DNA from: Cryptomeria japonica
Taxonomy: Eukaryota > Streptophyta > Pinopsida > Cupressales > Cupressaceae
Reading direction: 5' to 3'
NCBI RefSeq assembly: GCF_030272615.1
Contig: NC_081410.1
Span: forward strand, 117,311,140 to 117,375,139
Length of the DNA: 64,000 bases
Both the position numbers and the translations under genes were made by a program. Positions 23,391 through 34,793 of this stretch are shown here, piece by piece (the stretch's first letter is position 1; each line of letters opens with the position of its first letter). Under the pieces are notes generated by a model, which made no database searches, had not been told where the DNA came from, and saw nothing but the letters and a program-made list of their open reading frames with translations.

Positions 23391-23870
23391 GCTGGAATGA
23401 TAAGACCCATCACCCTGATGCTCAAGAAGGAGACACATTTCAAATGGGCTCCTGAAGCTAAAGAAGCCATTTGTTCAGCCCTCGTGTTATCTAACCTGGA
23501 TATGTCAAAAGACTTCATAATGTATGTTTTCTCTGGTCATTATAGCATTGCTATGGTCCTAACCCAGAAAGACGCGGAAAAGGGGAGTGAGCATCATATA
23601 GCCTTCCATTAGAAAACTCTCAAGGAATATGAGGCTGAATATAACTTCGTCGAAAAGCAAGCTCTGGCCGTAGTCAAGGGCCTGAAAATTTTTACACTTC
23701 ATTGCTTGCAACAAGACTACCATGTATGTGGCTCATCTTGCAGTCCAGGAATACATCATGGAAGGTGACATCATCGAAAAGAGGGCTAATTGGATCACTA
23801 AGATCCTAGAATATGATATTGATGTCAGGCAAACCAAAATAATTCGTGGCAAAGGTTTATGCAAATATAT
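23391..23870 (+). pseudogene. Gypsy RNase H domain
   Basis: MLKKETHFKWAPEAKEAICS is the connection region. DFIMYVFSGHYSIAMVLTQK follows (the expected first Asp is replaced), then HHIAFH and, after TAG at 23610, KTLKEYEAEYNFVEKQALAV and VVKGLKIF. The degenerate active site agrees with a second RNase H being present upstream. It degenerates after about 23720. Confidence 0.78.
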
Positions 23871-24054
23871 AGTTTAGAAGTGCGAACCCCAAGAAGGGGA
23901 GGTGGCCACAGAGGAAGTTGTGATGGTTTCCTCCGAGCCCCCAAATACATGTTGGATGGAGGCCCGAAAGCATTTCATGAAGATGGGAAATTTTCCCGAA
24001 GGCCTCCCTCCTGAAAAGAAGAGGTTCCATAGAATTTAGAACAGTGGCTTCCAC

Positions 24055-25203
24055 TTGGTGGATGGCATACTTTTCAAAAGGAATTTTGATGGGGTCCTGC
24101 TCCGCTGCGTAGATCAATGCCAAGCTAATAAGATCCTACATGAATTCCACCATGGCTCGTTAGGAGGTCACTTCTTGGCACAAACAACTATCATCAAAAT
24201 CACCCGTGCCAGATATTTTTGGCCTTCCATGTTCAAGGATGTGCATGCGTTGGTCAGAGAATGCAAGGAATGCCAGTATTACACTGGCAAGGGTAAAAGG
24301 GCAGCAATGTTGCTCAGACCTATAATGGTGGAAGAGCCTTTTGCTCAATGGGGACTCAATTTCATAGGAATGATCAATCCCCTGAGCTCGGTCGGACACA
24401 AGTGGATCCTGACCATTACTGATTACTTCACCAGATGGTCTGAAGCCGTCCCCTTAAAGAATTCATCAGAAAGTGAGGTTCTGACATTCCTGGAGGATCC
24501 GGTGTGTCGATATGGTCCACCAAAGACCATTATATCAGACAACGCACGTGCCTTCACCGGCTCGCGAATCACTCAATTTTCCCTCAGCAAGGGTATTTAT
24601 CTCAAAACATCCTCTAACTACTACCCACAAGGGAATGAGCTCGCTAAGTCCACTAATAAGAACCTAATTAGACTCATCAAGAGGATAGGCTCAGAGTACA
24701 AGAGGGAATGGCACCACCACTTGAGGAGCGTGTTGTGGGGTGATCAGATAATGCCCAAGCAGGTCTTGAAAAACTCCCCATACAAGCTAGTCTACGGTAA
24801 GGACACACTGTTTCCCATCTCCTTAGAAATTCCAGCCCTACAGTTACTCAAGTCTATCGAAGTAGAAGAAAATGGTCCCATGGACATGAGGTTGGAAAAG
24901 ATAATGGAACTTGAAGAAGGTAGAGAAACAACTTTCACGTCTCTCCGAAATCGACATCAAACCATCAAGAGGTGGTTCGATAGAAAAAATAGTTCTAATC
25001 CGGTTTTCAAACTAGGTGACCTCGTGCTGAAATATAATGAAAGAGTGGCCAAGCCCGGTCAACACGCTAAATTCGATGGCTTGTGGGAGGGGCCTTTCCG
25101 CATTATAAACTACAAGGGTTTCAATTCATTCGACCTCGAGGATATGCAGGGAGACCATCTTCGGATCCCGGTCAACGGGTTCCACCTCAAACCGTTTCAA
25201 TAA
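24055..25203 (+). pseudogene. Gypsy integrase with two catalytic acids lost, otherwise intact ORF
   Basis: 382 residues without a stop. The zinc-binding region HEFHHGSLGGH...CKECQYY is complete. In the catalytic core the first Asp is Asn102 (WGLNFIGMI), Asp162 is kept (IISDNARAF), and the catalytic Glu is Lys198 (GNELAKSTNK). Spacing between the second and third positions is the expected 36. The C-terminal part has FKLGDLVLKYNE and GLWEGPFRIINYKGFNSFDL, ending HLKPFQ with no chromodomain. Both substitutions are explained by G-to-A changes (GAT/GAC to AAT/AAC, GAG to AAG). The open frame is therefore misleading: the protein would not be an active integrase. Confidence 0.9.
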
Positions 25204-25375
25204 GGATTTTCCTCTCTAAATGTATATAATGTAAATAGTGTTTTTGCATGCCTTATTTATTTTAATTATTCTCAGTCTTTTTCCAAGCAAAACAAATGAA
25301 ATCACAAGATATGCCATGATTAAACAAAAAGGAAAAATCTATCATATTATGGATATTTTGTTTTTCTTTTACAAT
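25204..25375 (+). other. Spacer between integrase and the antisense ORF
   Basis: AT-rich, with AAACAAAAAGGAAAAATC and a TTTTGTTTTTCTTTT run. No ORF. It could hold convergent transcript ends for integrase and the antisense ORF. Confidence 0.35.
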
Positions 25376-26161
25376 TCATAGGCAGACCTTTGGTCTTTTT
25401 TTACAAAAAGAAATACGATGAAGCACTCCAAGACGAGTTGCCACCTTCTTACCGAACCTCCCCGCTTCATCGTCCTCCATCTGAAAATTCGGGTCCTCAC
25501 TATCATTTGGAGTGTCCTCTCCCTCTGACCACTCATGGCCATGATCGTCACCAGGCACCCTAGCCATAGAGATAACAACTAGATTTGGTTGTATGTGCAG
25601 TGTCAAGACCTGTGGAAAGATGTAGTCCCTGAAATTAGAGTACCATTCAGTACCATCTGGGACAGGAATTATCATGTGGACTCGTAGGAGGAACTCCGCA
25701 GCAAGCTCCATGGGAAACTGATAGGAGGACAACATCATCGTCCTCAGACCGTTAATGAGCGGGTGCCAAGTTACCTCGTCACCAGAAGTAATAAAGCGCC
25801 TTAGATCATACGCTAAGGGAAGGCCCCTGAAGGGGACATGGTATGCCACCACATCTTCCAGCCCACCCAGATAATCCTAGAAAAAGAGTGCCTTGGTAAG
25901 CTTTGAGGCCAATAGCCCAGTCAGCCCAGAATCCAACAGTGAGGCCACGAAGCATGAACAGATGTCCATGTTTACACGGTACCGGTCTACATTGTCGATA
26001 AAATCTTTGTCGAGCACCCATTTGACAATGACAATTATCAAGGGATTCTTTCACCTTGTCATCATCTGCAGCCTCCAGTCAGAAATGTTCCCTAGGAAAG
26101 TGACTTGCGCTTTGCTACTGACGAGTCTAATAGGAGTATCCATCTTCTGAAGAAACTTCAT
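25376..26161 (-). pseudogene. Antisense ORF in the 3' region of the gypsy element
   Basis: Read on the minus strand, an ATG at 26161 begins MKFLQKMDTPIRLVSSKAQV. After a TGA and a frame change at about 26050 it continues NPLIIVIVKWVLDKDFIDNV. After one stop at about 25877 it runs into the open frame ending at 25376 (GLPLAYDLRRFITSGDEVTW, then an acidic tail, EWSEGEDTPNDSEDPNFQME). The whole is about 260 residues and was clearly coding. No known domain recognised. Some Tat elements (Grande, Retand) are known to have an ORF in this orientation after integrase; homology to those was not tested. A TATA-like box lies about 42 bp upstream. It ends 173 bp from the integrase stop. Confidence 0.6.
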
Positions 26162-26202
26162 CGTTGAAGCTAACACTGTGCAAAATAATGTCTAAAGACA
26201 CG

Positions 26203-26210
26203 TATTTATA
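26203..26210 (-). promoter_or_regulatory. TATA-like box for the antisense ORF
   Basis: The minus strand reads CATTATAAATACG here, about 42 bp upstream of the antisense ATG (26161). A start 25-30 bp downstream would leave a leader of about 15 bases. Confidence 0.45.
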
Positions 26211-26381
26211 ATGAATTTTAGCTCAAGGTGACAAGTGGTTGAGACGCCAATGCTTCTGAATTCCAATGCTCCTATCATTCTTCATTAATTTGCACAAGAA
26301 AATGAGATTTGATTCAGAATTAGCGATATCCTGCCTGGTGCCTCGAAGTAGGAGTTGATGCAAACAAATGCCACACGTATG

Positions 26382-26389
26382 TATAAATA
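26382..26389 (+). promoter_or_regulatory. TATA-like box facing the sense accessory ORF
   Basis: GTATAAATAC, almost a palindrome, lies 385 bp upstream of the ATG at 26774. Together with the minus-strand box at 26203 it makes 26162-26773 look like a divergent promoter interval inside the transposon. Confidence 0.35.
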
Positions 26390-26773
26390 CATCGCGCTTT
26401 AAATCGACTTCCACAGGACTGCCTTAGCTCGTGCGAGTCCCACTGTCTGCCAATTTTCTTAAGGAGGAGATCCATCCAAATGAGTTTTTTGTCTCAAGTG
26501 GCTTCAATCAGCGACTAGCTAAATAAGTGCTCACTTGAGAAACAAAAATGGTGGCGCTCATCCTCGTCAGAGTTAATTACAACTACAAAGTGAGTTGGCA
26601 TACGTGTAAAATGACACTTTCCATTAAGCATCCCATTTCACAAAAATCTAGGCACGCAACGCATTAAAGGAATGAGGTTGCCCTTTTTCCATCTTATTAC
26701 TCTTTTGTAACCTAAGTGTTAAGTGTTCTTTTGAATTCTGAAAGGTTGTCGGAGAAAGGCCCTCAAGCAAAAA

Positions 26774-29700
26774 ATGGAAGTCAAAGCCACATCCTCAGGC
26801 TCTTCTCATGGGGGATTATGGGTAGATGTTTTTGGGGAGCTCTCCTATTCATCACATGCTATTCCCCCCAAGGCAGAATACCCAAGAACCAAAGTAAAGA
26901 TGAAGACGACCACCCGCAATACTTTCATTGTGCTTGATTCTTTCGAGAACGTCTTCGAGCCTGAAATCCGCAAGCAGCCCAAGAACCTCAGGGAGGCTAC
27001 ATGCAATAGAATGCTCCACCACAAGGTGAAACCACAATCAATGGCAACTCAGTTCTGGAGTAGTGGCATGCCTCAATTTGTGGTCCCTTTGGTTCCACAC
27101 TGTCCAGAGCTTGTAGTGGTTTGCGCTGACGGGTTCGACCTCGCCTCTTGTTCAATCAGTGACTCATTTTTTAGAGTAGTGATCTCCCTAGAAGCCATAA
27201 GGGCTATGATGTGGTGTCCTATTTTTGAAGGGATGAAAGTGTTCTCTGCGACCACCATGGAAGAATTCTGGGGTACCAGAAGGGATGCCTTTGTCTTTTT
27301 GCCAAAGTACGCTCAACCGGAGTCTGTCTTTCGGGGTCCTGAGGTTCCCCTTATCCTACGACGACCTAAAACACAAGGACCTCAAAGATATCTCCTCTAC
27401 TCTTGTCTGGTTATGCGATCATGAGAATGACCGGGACATCATGGTCACGATGATGGGCTTTCTTTTCAAATGCAGAAAGCAGAGAGAGTCTTTTCATTTG
27501 GACTTCTCAGTTTTTATAGCTAAAGCCATGGTGAAGCAATTGTCAGAGTTTCAGTAGTTGCGACAATTCAGATTTACTTCGGTCTTGGTCCATTTGCTCT
27601 TGCACTAGAATGAAGCCTTTTTCAGCCAACACATGCGGTTGGCTACGTGCGATGAGTCAGGAAACAAGATACCGGTGTCAGCTTGGACACCCCTGTTACT
27701 AGCTTCTTTTGATGCATACCAATTTTCTGACTGTTTCTTGACCCCCGTGCTTAAAGATTTTGGTTCAATTATTATTAAACCACTGGCCCGTTTCTCTTAG
27801 ATCCAGATGAACTAGATACAAAATGAGCACCCTCCCTGCGACTGGTTCATAGGCAGTAGGTTTTCTTTCATCCGAGTGCATGGTTTCTCCGAAGAACCAT
27901 TCCACTTACCTGTCTATGTGACTGATAGAACCCTTGCTTTGGAGATTGCGCGACAGTTGGTGAGGATTGAGAGGGCCATCGGGTCGAGAAAGCATGATAT
28001 TTCTATCACCGAGGACCACAAGGCAATTTGTCCAATCACTCTGGTCCAGAGGAATATCGCAGAGGAGGTCCTGTCATCCAAGCTAGTGCAGCTTGGGTTA
28101 GTAGTGATTGATGATTCCCGGAGCTATGACCCAAATGGTTGCCTCAGTAGAAGGAAAAATGCAGTAAAGCGTGAGTCGCGGAGCTCCTGGGAAGGGCGCA
28201 CAAATCCTCTGGCCGATGACCCAACTTTGTATGTGGGTCTCAATTATTTTCCTGTCCTCAAGCGCTCCCCATGGTTGAGCTTTTATTCGATTGTGCAGAG
28301 GTATAATCCCGTGAAGCCTATTCCTCGGGCGATGCTAGAAGTCATGACTTCATATTCCTGGCCTAGAAAGAAGAGGGAGGACTTTTGGATCTATCGGCAA
28401 GAGGTAAGTCAGCATAGAGCTAATATCAGGAATGCCCCCTTGGACGAGCGCTTCGAGCTAGAATGGCGTTAGCACAATAAATTTGATGAAGAGATAGGTG
28501 AGAGTTCCCCACGTGGGGACTCATCTCCCGAGGTGGCCCAGCGGCAGGACGTCGAGGTTATAAGTATTGAAGAGCAAGATCCAAAGCCCCATATTCTCCT
28601 GTCTCTAGCCGGTTCTGCTCGCAGACCCCATTCCACGATCGATAAAAGACAAGTTAAGAAGCAGGCATGTGACTCCCCTCTCAGGAAAAAGTAGTATCCG
28701 AGTTCTACAAAGAAGAGTTTGCCTCCTCAAGCCCCAGGGGCCCCCTCGGATCCTCAATAATTGGTGGCTTCCATGGTTCAGGTACACCCTTCTTTGCCCT
28801 TTTCTTCTGCTCAACCTTTTTCCTCTGTTGTCCCTCTTGCCACAATGCAAACTCAAATTCCCATTACCCTCACATTAGCACCTGTTGGGACGTCGCTTGA
28901 ACCCCAAGGTACATTTCCGCAGGCCTCCATTCCATTTCTGGCTCCCAGTTTTATCCCCGCGGTTTTTTCCATGTAGATGTTTGAAGCAACCTCTATCTCG
29001 CGTAGGCTTGGTTTTGGAGAGTCCACTCCTCCTCTAGTTATTGGGGTAGCATCCACCGATCCCTTTCCTTCAGGAGCCTCTCCCTTTGTCCCATTGTTTT
29101 CTCCAACAACCCTTGCCCATCCTATTCAGACAAATTTTGGTGGCCCCATTTCCCAGTTCCCCTTTGCGGTTCCCCCTAGTGCAACATTTGCAGGCCAGGT
29201 TATTGCAAACCCAGATGATTTCCAGCAGCAAGTTGCCTATTCCAAGACTGCCCGCATTGGCAGAAGAGGGAAACGAAAAGAAAAGAAAGGTGCCTAGCCA
29301 GCCTGACCACACTTGCAAACACATTTCAGTGAAGAGAAAGATTGACTCTTCTTTGCAAACATTTCCCCAAGGTCGATATGCCAAAATATCAAATGAGACC
29401 CAATGATTACACTTTGCATGCTATTGGCATCAACCTTCTAAATGCTATGACATTTGACAACATTGAAATGATGGAAGAAACTTCAAAGGTTGCGTCTCTA
29501 GAATTCATCAAAAAGAGTCATTGCTTGGAGAAAATTCAAGCAGAAAATGCGAATCTCTGAGAATCCCTGACCCAACAGAGAAAAGAAGACAAAGCTCCGA
29601 GCGCAAAAAACAATCGCCTGCAAAGTTTGCTGACATAGGCTAATTCAAAAAAAAGAAAGCTGTAGTCCGCCCTTCGTAATGTAAGTTCTTAATTGAAGGG

Positions 29701-30796
29701 CCAAGAGACGACAAGAAGCGTAGCCTTAAAAGAATTGCAGGAGAAAGACCTGGAGATCCAGCAACTAAGAGCAGCTTCTAGAGATGTCACCCAAGTGCAA
29801 GCACAATTACGTGAATAAATCCGTCTAAAGGAAGAGTACGCCTGACAACTGAGTGACGTGCAGGTTATGCTTTCAGAGGAGAAGGAGCGATTCGAAGCAG
29901 AGTTGCATGAAAGGGAAAACAACCTAGAGCAGATCGAGAGGAAATTTCTAGATGTAGAGGTTTCATTGCAACAAGCACGGGAACGTACATCGCAACTCCA
30001 GCAAGCGGTGTAGGATGGAAATGCTAGAATCCTCGCTCTAGAAAGCCAAGTGATCATTGAGCAAGACAGGTGCAAGAAGCTTCAGCACAAAGTGACTATA
30101 AAGAATGAGGAAGTCTCATGGTTGCTGAGTATTCCTCCCCTCGTGTAGGTTTCTCAAGACTTCTCAGCAATTCTGGTGGAATTGTACGTTTCCCATTGGG
30201 AAAAAAATTAAGCAATACAACCCCTCGTTGCAGCCCATGTTGAGGATCATTCGAGAAGCGAAATCTCTCTGCACCGAGGTGAGAACCCTCATCAACAGCT
30301 CTATGGTCATCCTTGGTCCCAAGATCCCCATGGCTCGGGACCTAATCCAAATGCTATACGCAACCCAAGATGAAGAGTTAAGAGAGAAAGGGATAGCAGA
30401 CCATTGACAACTGATCAAGAAGACAAATGTTTTCATCAACCACCATAGGGTGATTATGCACATATCAGTGACGCTTGAGCCATTGCAAATCTCCATCCCA
30501 GATATCAAGAAATGTATAGAGAGGTTCACTTCATTAGGCCTGCCTTCTTCGTTCCCCGCAGATGGTTCTGTACTGGGAGTTGAGCAAGTATTAAATCAGG
30601 TCGAGCATTTACAGCAGGACAAGACTTTCATCCAGTGCCTGAATGACCCTATCTCGGTGGACGAGGTTGAACATCTCCTACACCCCCTAGCTCAGCTCTA
30701 CATGCTCCTGAAGTTGGTTCATGATGAGTCGATAGGCTTTCCTTTCGATGAAATAATCTGTTTGGATCAACATTATCAGAGTCTGGAAGCATAGGT
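26774..30796 (+). pseudogene. Long sense accessory ORF (about 1300 residues) of unknown function
   Basis: Starts MEVKATSSGSSHGGLWVDVF at 26774. It shifts frame at about 27335, then reads through QRESFHLDFSVFIAKAMVKQ and a conserved-looking block VYVTDRTLALEIARQLVRIE, LGLVVIDDSRSYDPNGC and LKRSPWLSFYSIVQRYNPVK to 28470. From 28500 to 29300 it is Pro/Ser-rich. From about 29360 to 30150 it is a long coiled coil (LQEKDLEIQQLRAA, EEKERFEAELHERENN). From 30150 to 30796 there is a helical tail (FINHHRVIMHISVTL, VEHLLHPLAQLYMLLK). About ten stops and three or more shifts break it. It sits between integrase and the 3' LTR. I do not recognise the family; it might be env-like by position only, but no signal peptide or membrane segment is evident. 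Confidence 0.6.
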
Positions 30797-30941
30797 GTTT
30801 CCCTCTAAGGAGGATTGGTCCTCATTGCAGTAGGATTTTGATCTGCTCCGCCCTATCCTGACATGAACTCTGGTCTCCAAACCAACAATTTTGGGTTCTC
30901 GCATTCCGCAGGCAGAATTCCCCCTTTTAGTCGCCAGGAAA

Positions 30942-32055
30942 TGTTAACATTATTTCAAGTTGAAGTCTGTGGGCCGATTTTTGATTGGGGGGATCCTTTT
31001 TCCTTTTCACTTTCCAGCTGCGCTCAGCGTATGGGCCAAGTGTCATCTCGCCATTGCTCCTGAAGGCCCATTTTTTATGTTTAAGGTTTGAAGGAACGTG
31101 GAGCTGCCAAGTGGCTCTGTTTTGATGACTCGACATTCTTTTGGACCCCACCTTGCATCTTGAGAAAGATAGGGACACATGGCGTATTTGCATTGCCTGT
31201 ATTATTTTTATTTGTATGCCTTTTTGCGGATGTCCCCAGAGTTGTTGCGTGTTTTCTATGGTGAGCTTTCTGCCAGGCTGCGGTTCGCACAAAATATTTT
31301 ATGTTCGGGCAGGAAATGAGAGCACCACGGTAGGGTGGAAGTAACAACCCCGGAAGCGGTTTTGTTGGGTGTGTTCTTGCAAGATGCCATGGTAGTGTTT
31401 TCTATTTTAGAAGCGGTTGTGCATGACTGGCGGATTCTTTGAGCTGTTAGTGGAGCTGTGAGTTCTATTTATGCTTTAGTTTTCCCTGTTTTAGGGGTTC
31501 AAAACTTTTTAAAAAGAATAATTAAGTATCTTAGATAGAATTTTAGCCTTTTAGCAGTTGTTGTTTCTAAGGAAAGGATAATCAAACTATGCCTATGGCC
31601 TTTGTGATGCCAATTTTCAGTATGCTTTGATAGTTTTCTGTGCTTTCCTGTAATTCTGATGACTTTAGAGATATATATCTAATACTCTGCCAATTAAACT
31701 ATGTTTTGCACTTGTTATCTGGTGGATGCGCGATTTATATTTCTTTATGTTTCCAAGGGATCTTGATTGTGTCTTAATTGTGGTTCTGTTCGGATATGTA
31801 GATTGTTGAATGGGCTTTAAAACTGTATATCTCTCGGTTTCATAAGTTGTTAATGATTTTACAAAATGTTCTGGTGGATCGCCTCAATAGTTTAGATCAT
31901 TTTGCTTTAAGTTACTTATTTCCCTTTTCCCCAATCATCAGGAAGAGTTGGGTTCTTAAACCCAGAGGTCATTCAGTGAGTTACGTGCAATAGGCTCCCC
32001 ATCACTAAATTTCCCATAAGGTTGTCTGCTTTAAAAGTAAAATTTAGAGTCAACA
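30942..32055 (+). repeat. 3' LTR of the 13.9-kb gypsy element
   Basis: Matches 18154-19263; ends TCAACA immediately before the TATAT duplication. The purine tract before it is poor (CAGGAAA, with GGCAGAATT further up). Confidence 0.93.
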
Positions 32056-32301
32056 TATATTTTATATGCTAAAAAATTATTTTAAATAAATAAGACAATT
32101 CATAAAAATTAAAATAATTATTTATTAATATTTTTTAGATTACTATATTTAATAATTCTTATTAATTCAATTCACTTAACATGTTAATCGACATTATATT
32201 ATAATAATTGTAGTAAAAATATTAAATTATTTTTTGTTTTGCTTTTTAATGGGCCGAAACCGAATCACTTTTGACTGGATCTATAAACCAGTAAGCCATA
32301 T

Positions 32302-32429
32302 TTTTGTTTGGCATTAACACCCTTATATCTCCTTGTGTCATCCTGTCTTCCATGCCTAGGCATCATTTTGTTCGGCAATAACACCCTTATATCTCTTTGT
32401 GTCATCCTGTCTTCAACGCCTCGACATCA
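32302..32429. repeat. Two-copy 64-bp tandem repeat, only in copy A
   Basis: ACACCCTTATATCTC and GTGTCATCCTGTCTTC occur twice at 64-bp spacing. Copy B (about 49156-49215) has one unit, so the repeat was gained in A or lost in B after duplication. Confidence 0.8.
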
Positions 32430-32435
32430 CCTTCT

Positions 32436-32541
32436 CTCTACATTGCCTGTGCATGAGACATATGGGTCTCGAGTAAAGTTGAACCGAAAACCTCCCATGT
32501 AGAAGACTCGCAGCTAATCGTTGCATTGTGAGGTCACCCCT
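32436..32541 (-). repeat. tRNA-derived SINE-like unit (copy A)
   Basis: The minus strand starts GGGGTGACCTCAC, has an A-box-like GATTAGCTGCGAG and, about 30 bp further, a B-box-like CGGTTCAACTTT. The matching unit in copy B (about 49214-49318) preserves AGTGGTTAGCTGCGAG better. Such spacing suggests a Pol III tRNA-type promoter. No flanking duplication or tail was resolved. Confidence 0.35.
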
Positions 32542-32816
32542 GTAAAATTATTAAGTTATTAGAAAACAATTTTTATTTTTTTAGCGAGAGATTTTTTTGA
32601 GACATGTAATATGGCACTCCATAACATTTTGTTTATTTAATTTACCTAGAGTAATTACAATTATCATGGCAATTGTATTAAAATAAAATAATATAAGAGC
32701 ACTAGACCCAGAAAGAATTTTGGGCCAGAGGAAAACCTATTTAAGAAATACCTTAAGGAGGCTAAACAATAGTTCACAATTCGGGATTTAGTTTGAGTCA
32801 CAGAAATTCTCAGACC

Positions 32817-33109
32817 ATGGAGAATGGAATGACAAAGTATGTTAACGGGGGCACTTTGCCAGCCAGGCAAATTATTGAAGACGCCAATGAACGTAAGATC
32901 GTTTATTTTTCATTAGCTAACAGGTCATGGGTTCGATTCTCTCCCTCGTTTTCTCCATTTCCTTTAGATTCATAATCTAAGTTTAGGAATCTTGTTTTTA
33001 TGTGCAGATTGTCCAGGGCAGGAGGCAGAATCAACAAGGAAGATAAACGCTTGCGAAGGATGCCCTAACCAGCAGATATGTGCCATCGCTCACAAGGGAC
33101 CTGATCCAG
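32817..33109 (+). pseudogene. NBP35: NBP35 exons 1 and 2, decayed copy A
   Basis: Exon 1 is 32817-32892 (MENGMTKYVNGGTLPARQII), exon 2 is 33008-33109. Splice signals GT (32893) and AG (33007) are kept and a His codon spans the junction. All four cysteines of the N-terminal Fe-S site (CX13CX2CX5C) remain. About 12 of 58 residues differ from copy B, and the changes hit positions where B fits the NBP35 family (for example GLU to LYS, PRO to HIS in the ATAPKGPDP segment). No downstream exon with the Walker A motif was found before 49030. Best read as a non-functional duplicate. Confidence 0.8.
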
Positions 33110-33984
33110 GTTTGTACAAAATATTATTCCTTAACATTTTCACCATGCAGTTTCATGGAGAAGGTTAATCCGTATTTTCTCGGCGGGTGCTTCTGAGGAA
33201 ATTTGGGAGGATTTTGCATTTTTGTGATCCCGTGCTCTTCCTAAACCTGCTCGAAAAATTCACGAATTTATGCAGCTGAATTTAATTCTCCCTAATGTTA
33301 TAGAATCCAACCAGCTAAAACTCTTATAATCCAGATGATGTCTTTTTGGTTGTATCAGGCATCTATGTTATAAGACAATTACATGAAACTTGTCTATATG
33401 AAAATAGGAGAGAAATATATTTGTACTTTTTAGTTTTGTGCAGCCTTTATTGAACGCAAGAGATTTTATTAAAAAAGGACAATATAAGAGAAATTTAACA
33501 CCTCAATGTATAATGTTTTGAAACATTCAAAAAGAAATTATGCTGAGATTTCATAGGATTGATGTTTTCGAACACAATTTGTGGTCCATCATCTTGATCG
33601 AAGTAGTGTTTGGTTCACAAAGTTCAGACTGCAGTTTTGTTTAACAAAGTTTGCACTGCACTATATGGAGTCATTCCATGTGAGGATTGACCAAAATTAA
33701 TGTTCTGAAACTTATATCCTATCGAATTTGTATGGTCTGATATGTCAATATATTTAAATTTTTATTTCGTTTTTCCAAAAACTTTATTTCAGAACTTTTA
33801 ATATTATTTATAATTTTTTAGAAAGAGAACATGTTTAATAGAGGTTATATTCTATCTGTAATATTAGTATGCAAAACATGCAAGTAACAAAAGCACAAAC
33901 TTGTTGTTGTGTTATGAGAAGAGAAAGAAACTGGCCTAGGAACGTGGAATGATAATTCAATGAATGTACTTCTTTATCTCTTCT

Positions 33985-34400
33985 CAATCAACTTGTTGGG
34001 ATTAATTCTAAGATTGAAGACGATGATGCTAAAGCAATTTTGTTCAGTAGTATGCCTTTAACTTTTGATAATTTTATATTCATATTAAACTAAATCAGTT
34101 TGAATTTGAAGCTATGATTTCTTTCTTTATTGATGAAGAAAGTCAACACAAGAAAAATTACTTGATTAATTCGGAAATTACTTTAGTTATTAAAAAGTCT
34201 GCCATTTCCGTAGGGAAGGATAAAGTGTTTAAATGTTTCTGTTGTCATGAAAGAGGAGATTTCCTGATGAATTGATTCAATGTGCCGAGGATCTCATTGA
34301 AGGAAAGTTGAAGAGGGATAAAGTTGTGGCTGCCACTAAAGGCAAGATTGAAGATTGTGGTTTTGTAGCACACAATCAACACTCGCCCCACCATGACATG
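33985..34400 (+). pseudogene. Copia gag relic in NBP35 intron 2 (copy A)
   Basis: Readable as LINLLGINSKIEDDDAKAIL-like sequence, then SSMPLTFDNFIF, a gag core motif of copia elements. A broken zinc knuckle KCFCCHERGDFLMN follows, in which the His is Asp and the last Cys is a stop, then DLIEGKLKRDKVVAATKG. It is present in both duplication copies (B at 57415-57850), so it is older than the duplication. No LTRs seen. Confidence 0.65.
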
Positions 34401-34525
34401 AGGATGAATATATATGCATCCATGTATGCATCCATGCATGCATATATCTATATAGATATATAGGTACATACAAATATGCATACATATACATGTACATACA
34501 TATATAAATACATATACTGACATAT
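34396..34525. repeat. ATGCATCC / TACATA microsatellite (copy A)
   Basis: ATGCATCCATGTATGCATCC followed by ATACATAT-type words. Copy B carries it at about 57895-58025 with small length changes. Confidence 0.75.
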
Positions 34526-34793
34526 ATAAATACAGAAACAACCAATTTTTAAGATCCGTCGATACCGATATAGCTAAATATGACAATTATAGAAATACAT
34601 GTATATCTATTATTTATATATCTAGTGGAATGGAACAAATTTCAAAAATGTTTATTTTGTTATGTTTTTTAATTGTTATAGTTGCAACATTAAAATGTTT
34701 TTCATAAACTCTAAATTGGATATAGAAGATGTGGTGCCCTATCCAAATTTATTAGATACGGCCCAAATATTATCGTCTTTAAGGATATGTTTG

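Larger units (their letters stand above)
18154..32055 (+). mobile_element. Complete 13.9-kb Tat-lineage Ty3/gypsy element, TSD TATAT
   Basis: LTRs of 1110 bp (18154-19263) and 1114 bp (30942-32055) both start TGTTAACATTATTTC and end GAGTCAACA. TATAT flanks at 18149-18153 and 32056-32060 form the target duplication. The interior order is gag, protease, archaeal-type RNase H, RT, RNase H, integrase, then a 5.7-kb 3' region with an antisense ORF and a long sense ORF. The LTRs differ at very roughly 5 to 10 percent of positions by eye, so the insertion is old. Integrase has lost two catalytic acids. It inserted immediately left of duplication copy A. Confidence 0.95.

Noticed and set aside
29689-30075. 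128-residue Ser/Cys-rich minus-strand ORF
   Set aside because: Mirror of the coiled-coil region of the sense accessory ORF.
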